A program made the position numbers and the translations under genes. Shown here piece by piece: positions 9,235 through 19,105 of a DNA stretch of 64,000 bases (within the stretch, counting starts at the first letter, position 1; each line of letters starts with the position of its first letter). The stretch comes from Gallionella sp. (GTDB lineage Bacteria; Pseudomonadota; Gammaproteobacteria; Burkholderiales; Gallionellaceae): assembly GCA_028714075.1 (NCBI GenBank), contig JAQTMZ010000001.1, forward strand, positions 186,001 through 250,000. Direction: 5' to 3'. Under the pieces are notes generated by a model that was not told where the DNA came from, did not search any database, and saw nothing but the letters and a program-made list of their open reading frames with translations.

Positions 9235-10232
9235 TTCGCTACAAGACGGCTTTAATCGGATTCGGCCGCATTGCGGCTGGCTATGCCGACGACCCATCCA
9301 CAGCGCGTTGCTACTCTTATGCCACGCATGCCCAAGTGTTGCGTGACCACCCGGCATTCGATTGGTTGGCCGTAGTCGACCCGTCCGCCGAGGCACGCGC
9401 TGCAGCTTCATCCCGTTGGGGGGTGCCGGTCACTGTGCCAAGCCTGGACGAACTGCCCAATGCCGCAGCTATTGAGGTTGTGGTTATAGCCACGCCGCCC
9501 GAGGCGCGCGCCGGGCTGCTTGATCGTTTGCCGTCCTTGCGCGCCGTGCTGGTGGAGAAACCGTTAGGCGTGGACTTGGCAGCTGCTACCGCATTTGTCG
9601 AAGAATGCAACAAACGGGGTATCGCGGGAGCCGTTAATTTCCCGCGACGCTATGACCCGGAATTAATGCTCTTGGCTAACGGGGGATTGGTGGAGTCCAT
9701 TGGCCGGCCACAAGTAGTATTTGGCACTTATGGTAATGGCCTGCGCAACAACGGCAGCCACCTCATCGATTTGGTGAGTATGCTACTGGGGCCGGTAGTT
9801 GATGCGCATCCTGTTCTGGAAGGGCGATGTTTTGCCGAAGGGCCAATCGCGGGAGACAGCAATTTCCCCTTTAATATAATTTTGCAGAACGACCTTGTTG
9901 CGGCCATTCAACCGCTCGCTTTCTCGGCCTATCGTGAGGTTAGTCTCGATATTTGGGGAGAAAGGGGGCGTATGCAGTTTTTACATGAGAGTTTGACATT
10001 GCTGAACACTCCCGTGGCCGATAATCGCCAACTCGCCGGAGCACGCGAACTGCTGTATGAGGCAAGCACCCAACGTTCTTCCGGGCTGGGACGGGCTCTT
10101 TATCTGGCCTACGACAATTTGGCCGCCGTATTACGTGGAGACGCAAATCTGCTATGTCCGCTGGAAAACGGTTTGTCCACGATGCGCATAGTGGAAAATT
10201 TGATGATGCACGGCAAAAAGAGAGTCACGTGA
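9231..10232 (+). CDS. Gfo/Idh/MocA-family sugar oxidoreductase
   Basis: A 333-residue NAD(P)-dependent oxidoreductase. The Rossmann motif is visible at the N-terminus as ALIGFGRIAAGYA, followed by the family's VEKPLG motif with its conserved Lys-Pro around residue 110, and a catalytic-region GSHLIDL. The frame extends a few codons upstream, but ATG at 9231 was chosen because it forms an ATGA overlap with the upstream stop like its neighbours. It likely oxidises or reduces the sugar made by the adjacent aminotransferase and cytidylyltransferase; substrate unknown. Confidence 0.82.
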   Translation: MIRYKTALIGFGRIAAGYADDPSTARCYSYATHAQVLRDHPAFDWLAVVDPSAEARAAASSRWGVPVTVPSLDELPNAAAIEVVVIATPPEARAGLLDRLPSLRAVLVEKPLGVDLAAATAFVEECNKRGIAGAVNFPRRYDPELMLLANGGLVESIGRPQVVFGTYGNGLRNNGSHLIDLVSMLLGPVVDAHPVLEGRCFAEGPIAGDSNFPFNIILQNDLVAAIQPLAFSAYREVSLDIWGERGRMQFLHESLTLLNTPVADNRQLAGARELLYEASTQRSSGLGRALYLAYDNLAAVLRGDANLLCPLENGLSTMRIVENLMMHGKKRVT

Positions 10233-11311
10233 TACTCCTCTATGCGGACGATCCGGGAGGCGCCAATTATCTTGCGCCGCTGGCTGAATCCATGTTGTCA
10301 CGGAGCATACCTTTTCGCTTCCAGATCGCGCCGGTGTTGGCGGAGTTTGCAGCTGAACGTAAAATGAATTGCGTGGTGCGGTCGGACGCTGTGACAGCAG
10401 ATGGCATGCTGGCCGATGTCAGGCTGCTGGTGATTGGCACTTCGGAAGACCCCGGCTGTTTTGCGCACGGCTTGGTGGAGGCGGCGCGGGCACGCGGGAT
10501 CCCCAGCCTGGGTGTGGTCGACATGGCGGTCAACGCTGACCGCCGTTTTCGCGGGTATAGCAATAATCCGCTTCAGTATGCGCCTGATTGGCTGGCGGTA
10601 ACCGAAGCTTCTACAGCCGCCGCCTACGTCGCTCTGGGTTATCCCTCCGACCGGTTATTGGTCTGCGGGCATCCTCACTATGACCAAGTGCGTGCAAGGC
10701 GCAGAATTTTTTTGACTCAAGATCGCGCCGCCCTGCGCCAGGTTGCATACCCGCAGGCACCTGCAAACCGGCCTATCTGGCTGTTTCTTGCGGAAGGAGT
10801 CGACCAGTTGAACCCGGCGGCGAGCTTCCGTAGCCCGGATTACACACTGCACGGAAGGGGCGGGCATGACTTTCGTGGTGTCATCGTTCTGGAGGAGGTG
10901 CTGGATGCCGCCGCCGAATTGAGCCCGCAGCCTTGGGTAGTGCTGCGGCTACACCCGAAGAACCGGCCGGAGGATTTTATTAGCTTGGCTCCCGAATTGG
11001 GAATGATCAGCCAAACCGGCGACCCTTTGCCTTTGGTGTGGGCAGCAGATTTGGTGTTGGGTATGACCACAATGCTGTTGCTCGAGGCATACCTGCTTGG
11101 GCGGCCGCATTTGGCCATATTGCCGCGCCATGTGGAACGGGCGTGGCTAACTACGATAGCCGAGGGTTTGACCAAGTCTGTTTGTACTAGGGCAGAATTG
11201 CGCGCAACGTTGTCCTTGGCTTATGAGAGCCATATCCCCAACGAGGATGCACTGCCTAAAGACTTAACCAGTCGGTTGCTCGAAAAAATTCTCGACTTGA
11301 TTGAATTCTAG
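10229..11311 (+). CDS. Putative GT-B-like glycosyltransferase or CMP-sugar-locus protein
   Basis: A 360-residue protein of no family I can name firmly. The start is taken as GTG at 10229, which gives MILLYADDPGGANYLAPL and a GTGA overlap with the oxidoreductase; an upstream ATG at 10154 would add 25 unlikely residues. A glycine-rich N-terminal segment, a PHYDQVRAR middle and a C-terminal RLHPKNRPEDF followed by MTTMLLLEAYLLGRP look like two Rossmann halves of a GT-B transferase or hydrolase. As the last gene of a four-gene coupled set it may transfer or process the second sugar. Function is inferred only. Confidence 0.6.
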   Translation: MILLYADDPGGANYLAPLAESMLSRSIPFRFQIAPVLAEFAAERKMNCVVRSDAVTADGMLADVRLLVIGTSEDPGCFAHGLVEAARARGIPSLGVVDMAVNADRRFRGYSNNPLQYAPDWLAVTEASTAAAYVALGYPSDRLLVCGHPHYDQVRARRRIFLTQDRAALRQVAYPQAPANRPIWLFLAEGVDQLNPAASFRSPDYTLHGRGGHDFRGVIVLEEVLDAAAELSPQPWVVLRLHPKNRPEDFISLAPELGMISQTGDPLPLVWAADLVLGMTTMLLLEAYLLGRPHLAILPRHVERAWLTTIAEGLTKSVCTRAELRATLSLAYESHIPNEDALPKDLTSRLLEKILDLIEF

Positions 11312-11444
11312 TCGAATTGCGTGGCCTAATGCGGTTGAAAGCAGGTCGACGCCGACGCGTACAATTTGCCTATCGGTAATTTTATAATTTGTTTATTAGA
11401 ATGCTGGATTCACTCGATTATCCACTCTCACAGGGAGCAACAGA

Positions 11445-11966
11445 ATGTTGCTGATAGCTCTTGATGGCAGGGCGATTAATTTATTGCCTTTTCAGGATTA
11501 TCACCTGACAGACCGATATGTTGGCTGGCTGAATGACCCGCTGGTTGTGAAATTTAGCGAGCAGCGACACAGGCAACACAGCCTGGAGTCTTGCAGGGGA
11601 TACGTTGAAAGTTGCCGCGCAGGCAATACGCTGCTTTGGGCAATTGAAACCAAGGACGCGGTGCATATTGGAAATATTAGTGCAACTGTTGATCGGTACA
11701 ATCGTGTTGCCGATATCGGGATACTTCTCGGCGAGCGGAGTTCGTGGGGTAAAGGAATAGGCAGCGAAGCGTTCCATTTGCTGATCACATTTTTATTGAA
11801 CGAAGGCAACATGCGAAAAATAACCTCTGGAACCATGTCTGAAAACATGGCCATGTTGAACCTTATGAAAACAGCAGGAATGAAGCGCGAGGCTGTAATT
11901 GAAGGATATTTCTTGCTGGACGAAAAACCGGTTGATATGGTCATTTCAACCATTTCCGCCATATAA
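11445..11966 (+). CDS. GNAT-family N-acetyltransferase (RimJ/PseH-like)
   Basis: A 173-residue acetyltransferase. The acetyl-CoA binding motif A is seen near residues 95-110 as GERSSWGKGIGSEA, and the order of strands matches the RimJ/RimL/PseH subgroup that N-acetylates amino groups of proteins or amino sugars. A GGGAG ribosome site sits 8 bases before the ATG. It stands 133 bases after the sugar-operon end and 21 bases before the TPR-glycosyltransferase. Acetylation of an amino sugar from the aminotransferases nearby is plausible but not shown. Confidence 0.78.
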   Translation: MLLIALDGRAINLLPFQDYHLTDRYVGWLNDPLVVKFSEQRHRQHSLESCRGYVESCRAGNTLLWAIETKDAVHIGNISATVDRYNRVADIGILLGERSSWGKGIGSEAFHLLITFLLNEGNMRKITSGTMSENMAMLNLMKTAGMKREAVIEGYFLLDEKPVDMVISTISAI

Positions 11967-11987
11967 ATTCAGAATCGACGGCACAAC

Positions 11988-13952
11988 ATGATAAAACGTA
12001 AGCTCCCCGCACATCTTGGCACCGGTATCCAGAAGGCGAGCAAACTTTCGGCGCAGGGCGACGACAAGCAAGCGCTAAAAGCCATTCAAGCACATCTGCA
12101 CAAATACCCGCATGATACGGAGGCGCTCAATCTGGCCGGGACGATTGCCGCACGTCTGGAGAATTGGGCGCTTGCGGAGAAGCACTTTATGGGCGCGCTG
12201 GCTATTAACAAGGCTGACACCTACGCACTCTACAACCTGTTCAAGGTTTTCAAGCTTGCCGGTCGGCAGGATGAAGCAATGGTCTTGTTGGATAAAGTGC
12301 TGGAGCTTGAACCGGACAACGCCATCGCGCTCAACGAAAAAGGGGTCATACTTTCCAGTCAAGGCGACATTGCTTCGGCGCTGCGGGCTTTCGACAAGTG
12401 TATTCAAATTGACCCATTGCTTGAGATGGGATATCGGAATTTATATGCCGCATTGATCACCTGTGGTCGGTATGAAGAAGCGGTGTCGATTGCAAAACTG
12501 GCAATTCAAAAAATCGCTACTGATTACCGTTACACTTTCAAGGTTGACCTCATTGCCTGCCTCTGGAGATCGCGTGCCACCGAGGAGGGGCGCATGGCTG
12601 CAGAGGAAATAATCAACGAACTCACACGGCTGGATGACCCCCGATATCGTGAGCTTCTGGCGCGCGCTCATTCCCACTACGGCATCATATTCATGGAGCT
12701 TAATGACGTTGAATCTGCTCGGGAACAATTCATGAAAACAATGTCGCTCGACCCCGGCAATGTCTCGCCTTATATCAACCTCGCAAAAGCCTTTTGGTTT
12801 ACAGGGGATTTGTTGCAAGCACTTCATTGGTTTGACAAGGCGCTGGCAATAGCACCGGATTATGAAGAGCTGCACATACATTTGGGCTCTGTGCTACGTG
12901 ATGCAGGGCGCCCCGAACTCGCCTTGCCTTACCTGCAATCCGCAGTTGTCCGCTCCCCCGCCGACCCGGAATTGCGCTACTACCTGGGTATGACGCAATT
13001 TGCACTTGGTCAATTGGAACAGGCTTATGAGAACTATGAGTTACGCTGGAACCGGCGGGAATGCGGAAATAAATCCCAACTTGCGATTCCCGAATGGACC
13101 GGATCACCCGAGTACGGCCGATCCATATTCGTTTATAAAGAGCAGGGGCTTGGCGATGAAGTTCTGTTTGCCACCTGCCTGCCCGATTTGATCAAACGAT
13201 TCGAGAGGGTTGTTTATATTTGCCATCCAAAATTAAAAAATTTGTTCACACGAAGTTTTCCTCAAATTGAAATTCGCGAAATGGACAGTAACCTCACTCT
13301 AAATGATTTGGGGAATCCTGATTTTCAGATACCGATTGGCAGCTTGCCGCGTATTTTCCGGAAAGCCATCGAGGATTTTCCCGACCTCCGGCAATTACTG
13401 GCGCCAGATATTGATAAGTCCGCACGGTTTCGTGAACGCCTATTGCAAAATAAAGGCAAATTGATCGTAGGGATTGCCTGGAGAAGCTCCCACGTAAGCG
13501 TTGACCGTCGTGATATTTATCCTAAACTCGAATACTGGCAATCCCTGTTTAGCCTGCCGGGCATTGTCTGGGTCAATTTGCAGTACGGCGATGTCAGCGA
13601 GGAAATCAAAAAGGCAGAGCAGGATTTTGGGGTTAGCATTGTCGATTTTGCCGATGTTGATCACTTCGATGATCTGGATTCATCCGCCGCACTGATGAAA
13701 GCTTGCGACATAGTCATCGGCCCCGGCTCTTCCACAACCGTCATATCTGCCGGCGTCGGTGTGCCCACTTTTAGAATCTTCCCTTACATCGACAGTTTCT
13801 GCATGGGTACGGATTACTACCCGTGGTTTCCAAACATCATTACAGTTGTGCGCCGCATCGGCGAGCCCTGGATCGAGCCGATTCAGCGAATAGCCGGCAT
13901 CGTGCAAACGCTCGCCGCGGAGCACGCACAGCGCGCCCAAAGTTGGTCATGA
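11988..13952 (+). CDS. TPR-repeat protein with C-terminal glycosyltransferase-like domain
   Basis: A 654-residue protein. Residues about 15-350 are tetratricopeptide repeats of the usual 34-residue spacing (for example LDKVLELEPDNAIALNEKG). The C-terminal third resembles GT-B-type sugar transferase halves: YKEQGLGDEVLFATCLPDL, then IVGIAWRSS and ACDIVIGPGSSTT, which is a typical nucleotide-sugar-binding loop position. Proteins of this build often sit beside flagellin genes and are thought to glycosylate flagellin, with the TPRs holding the protein substrate. It lies directly upstream of the fliC promoter region, in the same direction. Confidence 0.73.
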   Translation: MIKRKLPAHLGTGIQKASKLSAQGDDKQALKAIQAHLHKYPHDTEALNLAGTIAARLENWALAEKHFMGALAINKADTYALYNLFKVFKLAGRQDEAMVLLDKVLELEPDNAIALNEKGVILSSQGDIASALRAFDKCIQIDPLLEMGYRNLYAALITCGRYEEAVSIAKLAIQKIATDYRYTFKVDLIACLWRSRATEEGRMAAEEIINELTRLDDPRYRELLARAHSHYGIIFMELNDVESAREQFMKTMSLDPGNVSPYINLAKAFWFTGDLLQALHWFDKALAIAPDYEELHIHLGSVLRDAGRPELALPYLQSAVVRSPADPELRYYLGMTQFALGQLEQAYENYELRWNRRECGNKSQLAIPEWTGSPEYGRSIFVYKEQGLGDEVLFATCLPDLIKRFERVVYICHPKLKNLFTRSFPQIEIREMDSNLTLNDLGNPDFQIPIGSLPRIFRKAIEDFPDLRQLLAPDIDKSARFRERLLQNKGKLIVGIAWRSSHVSVDRRDIYPKLEYWQSLFSLPGIVWVNLQYGDVSEEIKKAEQDFGVSIVDFADVDHFDDLDSSAALMKACDIVIGPGSSTTVISAGVGVPTFRIFPYIDSFCMGTDYYPWFPNIITVVRRIGEPWIEPIQRIAGIVQTLAAEHAQRAQSWS

Positions 13953-14239
13953 CCGCAGTTTTGCGCGGATAACTGTTCCTTGTGGTTGTACCTTGAAGCC
14001 GCAGACAAGTATATGTTCCATATAACCTGCCCGCCATAAAAACACGCGCCTCGCACCCTGACCAGGCACCATTTCCCCCCTCAATGACTGCCATCAAGCG
14101 CAAATTTGGTGAATTCTGGTTCGTGCCGATCCAATAGACGTCCGCCATCGTGCGAACTCTTGCGGCGGAAAGCGCGCAACACCGCGCCATTCTTTAGCGG
14201 CTCTCCTAATATATTAGCGGCAATAAAATAAACCGGGAC
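13953..14239. other. Gene-free stretch upstream of fliC
   Basis: No supported reading frame between the TPR-glycosyltransferase and fliC. The stretch ends in an AT-rich segment that leads into the sigma-28 promoter. I see no clear terminator with a T-run after the upstream gene. Confidence 0.5.
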
Positions 14240-14266
14240 TAAAGTTTTCTGGCGGGCAGCCGATAA
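14240..14266 (+). promoter_or_regulatory. Sigma-28 (FliA) promoter of fliC
   Basis: TAAAGTTT at 14240-14247 and GCCGATAA at 14259-14266, separated by exactly 11 bases, match the enterobacterial sigma-28 consensus at every position. The element lies 64 bases before the fliC ATG. It indicates late-class, FliA-dependent transcription of flagellin. Confidence 0.93.
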
Positions 14267-14329
14267 TGAATTCACGGCTGGATTCATTTAGGAATTCTGC
14301 ACGATTAACTCACAACCAGGAGGCTTATC

Positions 14330-15808
14330 ATGACACAAATTCTTACCAACGTTGCATCCCTGAACGCGCAACGCAATCTCTCACAAACGGGCACAGCCCT
14401 AGCTACATCCTTGCAGCGCCTGTCCTCCGGTTTGCGCATCAACAGCGCCAAGGACGATGCCGCCGGCCTGGCCATTTCCGAGCGCTTCACCTCGCAAATC
14501 CGCGGTATCGACCAGGCGGCCCGCAACGCCAATGACGGCATTTCGCTGGCGCAGACCGGCGAAGGCGCGCTGGGTTCGGCCGGCTCCATTCTCCAGCGGA
14601 TCCGCGAACTGGCGGTGCAGTCGGTCAACGCCACCAACTCCGCCTCCGACCGCGCCGCGCTGAACAACGAAGTCGGCCAGCTGGCCGCGGAACTCGACCG
14701 TGTCGCCAGCACCACCTCCTTCAACAGCCAGAAGCTGCTGGATGGCTCCAACTCGAATACCTACCAGGTTGGCGCAAACGCCGGCGAGGTGATCACGGTG
14801 AGCACCACCAACTTCCGCACCGACAATTACGGCAATTACCGCATGGGCGCCCTGGCGGCCACTCCCGCCAGCAACCTGGGCGATTTGACGCTCGGCAGCA
14901 CCGTGACGATGATGGCATCGAGTGCGGCTGCAGCGACCCGTATCACCGGGACAGCCATAACCGTTAACGGTGCGCTCGGCAGCGCCAGTATCACGTATGT
15001 TGCAGCAACAGCCACGGCCAAAACGGTAGCCAAGTCGGTCAATGACGTAACGTCAACGACCGGCGTTACTGCGACTGCCAAAACGGAGGTTACGCTATCC
15101 ACTTTTGTGGCCGGCAGCTACTCCTGGAATATCACGTCGAATAACACCACGGCGGTCAACGTCAGCTTTGTCGTTCCCACCACGATCAATTCCGATGGCC
15201 TCGCGGCCGCAATCAATGCGATTAATGACCAAACCGCGAAGACCGGGGTAACGGCGAAGGTCGGCGCTTCGGGAGCGGGCATACAACTTCTCAACTCCTC
15301 CGGCGAGAACATCACCATCGCCTCGGTTGTCGGCACCGCGACGGTGGCAGGTACCGCGTTGGCCTCAGCGGCCTCCCTCATTAGCGTGGGCCAGCTTACC
15401 TTTGATTCGGACAAGTCGTTTGGTGTCAGCCAGCAAGTCAGCACCGACTGGATCACCGGCGCCGCCCCGGCCTCTACGGCTTCAGCGGTGCTGCAAAAGA
15501 CCAGCCAGGTCGATGTCGGCAACGTGGATGCGGCCAACCGCACGATTGCCCTGGTGGATGGCGCGCTTCAGGCGGTCAACGGCATGCGGGCGAAATACGG
15601 CGCCGTGCAATCACGCTTCGAATCAACGGTCGCGAACCTGAAGACTGCGTCGGAAAACCTGTCGGCCTCGCGCTCGCGCATCCGCGATGCGGACTTCGCG
15701 CTGGAAACCGCCAACCTCACCCGTAACCAGATATTGCAACAGGCGGGTACGGCGATGCTGGCACAGGCCAATGCGCTGCCTAACAGTGTATTAACGCTGT
15801 TGCGTTAA
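14330..15808 (+). CDS. fliC: Flagellin
   Basis: The filament subunit, 492 residues, exported by the flagellar type III system. The conserved N-terminal D0/D1 region (residues 1-150, with [30 protein letters not shown] and [12 protein letters not shown]) and the C-terminal D1/D0 region (last 95 residues, with [12 protein letters not shown] and ending VLTLLR) are intact. The middle, about residues 160-390, is Ala/Thr/Val/Ser-rich and variable, forming the surface D2/D3 domain and offering many Ser/Thr glycosylation sites. An AGGAGG-like site precedes the ATG. The neighbouring nonulosonate and OGT-like genes make it the likely glycosylation target. Confidence 0.97.
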   Translation: MTQILTNVASLNAQRNLSQTGTALATSLQRLSSGLRINSAKDDAAGLAISERFTSQIRGIDQAARNANDGISLAQTGEGALGSAGSILQRIRELAVQSVNATNSASDRAALNNEVGQLAAELDRVASTTSFNSQKLLDGSNSNTYQVGANAGEVITVSTTNFRTDNYGNYRMGALAATPASNLGDLTLGSTVTMMASSAAAATRITGTAITVNGALGSASITYVAATATAKTVAKSVNDVTSTTGVTATAKTEVTLSTFVAGSYSWNITSNNTTAVNVSFVVPTTINSDGLAAAINAINDQTAKTGVTAKVGASGAGIQLLNSSGENITIASVVGTATVAGTALASAASLISVGQLTFDSDKSFGVSQQVSTDWITGAAPASTASAVLQKTSQVDVGNVDAANRTIALVDGALQAVNGMRAKYGAVQSRFESTVANLKTASENLSASRSRIRDADFALETANLTRNQILQQAGTAMLAQANALPNSVLTLLR

Positions 15809-15836
15809 GCCTTGAGATAGCTAGTTGGCCAATTAT

Positions 15837-15860
15837 GCCCGGCCGGTTATACGGCCGGGC
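15837..15860 (+). terminator. GC-rich hairpin between fliC and flaG
   Basis: A perfect 9-base inverted repeat (GCCCGGCCG at 15837-15845, CGGCCGGGC at 15852-15860) with a 6-base loop lies 28 bases after the fliC stop. No T-run follows, so it may act as a partial terminator or 3' mRNA stabiliser rather than a classic intrinsic terminator, lowering flaG relative to fliC. Confidence 0.6.
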
Positions 15861-15885
15861 ACATTGAAGCAAGGAGGATGAGATC

Positions 15886-16254
15886 ATGATCTCTCAAGTT
15901 ACCAATAGTTCTGCAGGCTCGGTGTCCGGCAATACCGGGCAAGCCGCCCCGCTGGTCGACATCAAGCAGCAAAAGCCGGTTGCGTCGGTAGAGTTGCCGC
16001 ATCAGGCGGTCAAGGCAGTTGCGGATGAAGTGGATACAGCCACAGCCAGAAAAGCGGCTGAGCAAATCAACAGGGCTTTAAAACAGTTCGACAACAATAT
16101 CCAGTTTAGCGTGGATGAGAACAATAGAACCAATGTGAAGGTAGTCGACACGCAAACCAATGAAGTGATTCGCCAGATGCCGTCCAAGGAGATGCTGGCG
16201 ATCGCACAGGCGCTGGACAAGTTCCAGGGTTTGTTGATTAAGATAAAAGCGTAG
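15886..16254 (+). CDS. flaG: FlaG family protein
   Basis: A 122-residue FlaG-family protein, found beside flagellin and fliD and linked with filament length control. The conserved C-terminal half includes LKQFDNNIQFSVDENN, VKVVDTQTNEVIRQMPSKEM and ends KFQGLLIKIKA, all typical. The N-terminal 60 residues are low-conservation Ser/Gln-rich sequence. A strong AGGAGG site precedes the start. It lies between fliC and fliD in the same direction. Confidence 0.92.
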   Translation: MISQVTNSSAGSVSGNTGQAAPLVDIKQQKPVASVELPHQAVKAVADEVDTATARKAAEQINRALKQFDNNIQFSVDENNRTNVKVVDTQTNEVIRQMPSKEMLAIAQALDKFQGLLIKIKA

Positions 16255-16451
16255 AATGTATCCGTAGCACCGGGTGGCCGGTACCATTAAACGGTGATAA
16301 TTAGGGTGCATTTCAGTGCGCCCTATAGTGCTTTGTATCAGCTTTAAATAACCGTAGGGTGGGCTATGCCCGCCATGTCGGGTGCAATTCGGCCCGGCCT
16401 GCATTTTGAGACGGCTCGCCCGGCTTAGTTTGATTGTTTTAGGAGCAAATC

Positions 16452-18500
16452 ATGGCAATTTCATCTCCAGGTATCGGTTCAGGTCTCGATGTCAATGGCA
16501 TCGTCACCAAGTTGATGGCGGTCGAGTCGCAGCCGCTGACAACCCTTGCCGCAAAGGAGGCATCCTATCAAGCCAAGTTGTCCGCTTATGGTACCTTGGG
16601 AGGTGCGTTGTCGGCATTTCAAAGCACTGTGCGGGGATTGAATGACCCGGCGAAATTCCATTCGCTCACTGCTTCTTCCAGCGATGCCACTGTTGCCTCG
16701 GCCTCGGCATCAAGCATTGCCGTGGCAGGCAGCTACGCCCTTGACATCAGCAAGATAGCGCAGTCCCAGAAGCTGGTGGCCGCAGGCCAATCCAGCACGT
16801 CGACGGCGATCGGCCTGGGAGGATCAACCACGCTGAATTTTGATTTCGGCACTATCAGCGGAACGCTTGCGCCGTATGTTCCTTCAACAGGCACTGGCGG
16901 AACCTATAGCGCCGCGACATTCATCAGCAATGGCAGCGGCGCGAAAACGGTGACCATTGACGCGACCAACAATTCCCTGACCGGTATCCGCGATGCTATC
17001 AACGCCGCAAAAATCGGTGTTACGGCTTCCATTGTCAATGATGGTGGCGCTTCCCCCTACCGGCTGGTGCTGTCTTCCGACAATGCGGGCCAGAGCAACA
17101 GCCTCAAGATTACTGCAAGCGCAGGCGGCGATGCGGCAGTCACGGCGTTGCTTTCACAGGATCCGACCGGCGCGGTAGGCGTCACTCAAAACATGCAGCA
17201 AACCCTGGTCGCACAGAACACCGAAATGACGGTCAATGGCGTGTTTGTGAGCAAAACGGGCAGCACGTTGACGGACGTGATTCCGGGCGTGACGTTGAGC
17301 GCGCTCAAGATCGGAACCAGCACGATTTCAGTTTCACAGGATGGTTCGGGTGTGACAACAGCCGTCAATGCATTTATCAAAGGCTACAACGATCTCGCCA
17401 AAACACTTGCCGATTTGTCGTCATATGATCCCGCAACCAAAAAGGCTGGGCTTCTTCAGGGAGATGCGTCGGCGCGCACTATCCAGAGCCAGTTACGTGC
17501 ATCAATGGGGCGCGCCCTGACCGGCAACTTTGCTTATAACACCCTCTCCCAGGTCGGCATCACTTTTCAGAGAGATGGCACGTTGGCGCTGGATTCCGGC
17601 AAGCTGCAAGCTGCGCTGGCGGCAAATCCGACCGATGTTGCCGCATTATTTTCCACAACTGGAAAAGCTTCCGATAGCCTGGTGAGTTATGTGAGTTCTA
17701 CATCCAACACCAAGCCCGGAACTTACACGCTTGACGTCAGCCAGCTCGCCACGCAAGGTAAAATTGTCGGAACTGCCTTATCGCCGGCGGGGCTCACCAT
17801 TACAGCCGGAGGCAACGATACACTGAGCATGACGGTGGATGGAGTGCCCGCAACGGTCACATTGACGGCAGGTGTTTATGCCAGCGCGACGGCATTGGCG
17901 GCTGAAGTTCAGGGAAAAATCAACGGAGCATCTGCCTTGTCGAGCATGGGGATTTCGGTCGCGGTCACCCAGACGGGCGGCGTCATGACGTTTACCTCCA
18001 ACCGTTACGGTTCTACGTCAAGCGTCAGTGTGGGTGGTAACGGTGCGGCTAATTTGCTGGGCGCGACGCCAGTCAGTACCGGCGGCGTTGATGTGGCGGG
18101 CGCGCTGGGAGGGGCTGCAGGTAGCGGCTCCGGCCAGAATCTCACCGGGACGGCAGGTAATTCACAAGGGTTAAAACTGCTGATTACCGGGGGGGCAGCC
18201 GGTGTTGGCGTAAGCAGGGGAACGGTGAGTTTCTCGCAAGGATATGCTTACCAACTGGATCAACTGATAACCAGCTTTCTCGAACCTGGCACCGGGACAA
18301 TTGCCTCAATGCAGGATGGTGTCAACCGAAGCATCAAGGATATCGGCAACCAGAGGGATGTCTTCAACCGCCGGTTGGTCACCATTGAGGCGCGCTACCG
18401 CGCACAGTTTACCTCGCTGGATGTCATGATGGCCAGCATGAGCCAGACCAGCAGTTACCTTAACCAGCAGCTTGCCTCACTATCCGCTCAAACCAGATAG
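16452..18500 (+). CDS. fliD: Flagellar hook-associated protein 2 (filament cap)
   Basis: FliD forms the distal cap that folds exported flagellin. The 682-residue protein starts with the conserved SSPGIGSGLDVNGIVTKLM and the FliD N-terminal domain up to about residue 105, and ends with the FliD C-terminal domain including SIKDIGNQRDVFNRRLVTIE and a coiled-coil tail. It is longer than the E. coli protein (about 470 residues) because of an extra Gly/Thr/Ser-rich segment around residues 415-590. AGGAG precedes the ATG. No fliS follows; the next genes are glycosyltransferases. Confidence 0.94.
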   Translation: MAISSPGIGSGLDVNGIVTKLMAVESQPLTTLAAKEASYQAKLSAYGTLGGALSAFQSTVRGLNDPAKFHSLTASSSDATVASASASSIAVAGSYALDISKIAQSQKLVAAGQSSTSTAIGLGGSTTLNFDFGTISGTLAPYVPSTGTGGTYSAATFISNGSGAKTVTIDATNNSLTGIRDAINAAKIGVTASIVNDGGASPYRLVLSSDNAGQSNSLKITASAGGDAAVTALLSQDPTGAVGVTQNMQQTLVAQNTEMTVNGVFVSKTGSTLTDVIPGVTLSALKIGTSTISVSQDGSGVTTAVNAFIKGYNDLAKTLADLSSYDPATKKAGLLQGDASARTIQSQLRASMGRALTGNFAYNTLSQVGITFQRDGTLALDSGKLQAALAANPTDVAALFSTTGKASDSLVSYVSSTSNTKPGTYTLDVSQLATQGKIVGTALSPAGLTITAGGNDTLSMTVDGVPATVTLTAGVYASATALAAEVQGKINGASALSSMGISVAVTQTGGVMTFTSNRYGSTSSVSVGGNGAANLLGATPVSTGGVDVAGALGGAAGSGSGQNLTGTAGNSQGLKLLITGGAAGVGVSRGTVSFSQGYAYQLDQLITSFLEPGTGTIASMQDGVNRSIKDIGNQRDVFNRRLVTIEARYRAQFTSLDVMMASMSQTSSYLNQQLASLSAQTR

Positions 18501-18708
18501 CAGAGCAGCCGTTTCAGTTAAAGCCGCTGTCCTTCACGGCAACACGGGGACTCTGGAGTCCTGTGCTCTGGTACTATTTCAAAACAGATACACATGATGT
18601 CTGGGTGCTATCATTTCTCCAAGTTGCACATCTTCCCCGTTCAAGAGGCCGATTGCTTTAATTAAGTCGTTTGGTGTTGAGCAGTTACAATTGTTGCCTC
18701 ATTGGATC

Positions 18709-19105
18709 AAGCGATGAAACTGAACGAAATATTTCAACAAGCCGTCACCCACCATCATGCAGGCCGATTTGCCGAGGCGGAAGAGCTGTATCGCAGCGTT
18801 TTGCAGGTTGAGCCGAAGCATCCCGATGCAAACCATAACCTTGGGTTGATGGCCATGCAGCTAAACCAGGCGGAGAAGGGCTTACCCTATCTGCAAGCTG
18901 CGTGGGAAGCCGACCCGTCGACAGGAGAATACTGGCTGACGCTGACGGAATGCCTGCTGGAGACGGGGCATCCCGAAGATGCGCTGCTGCTTATTGAAGA
19001 TGCGATAAGGCGCGGCATGGATTCCCCGCAAGCGCAGCAATTGCTGAAGCGCGCGAAAGACAGCCACGACAGCGGCGCGCAACCTGCAGACATTGCTGTC
19101 GAAGA
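18709..19105 (+). repeat. Duplicated block A, copy 1
   Basis: 397 bases matching 21383-21779 with only two differences that I can see. It covers the ribosome-site-proximal bases and the N-terminal TPR segment of the GT41 gene. Confidence 0.93.

Noticed and set aside
15837..15860. Classic rho-independent terminator after fliC
   Set aside because: The stem is perfect but no T-run follows, so only a hairpin of uncertain effect is claimed.
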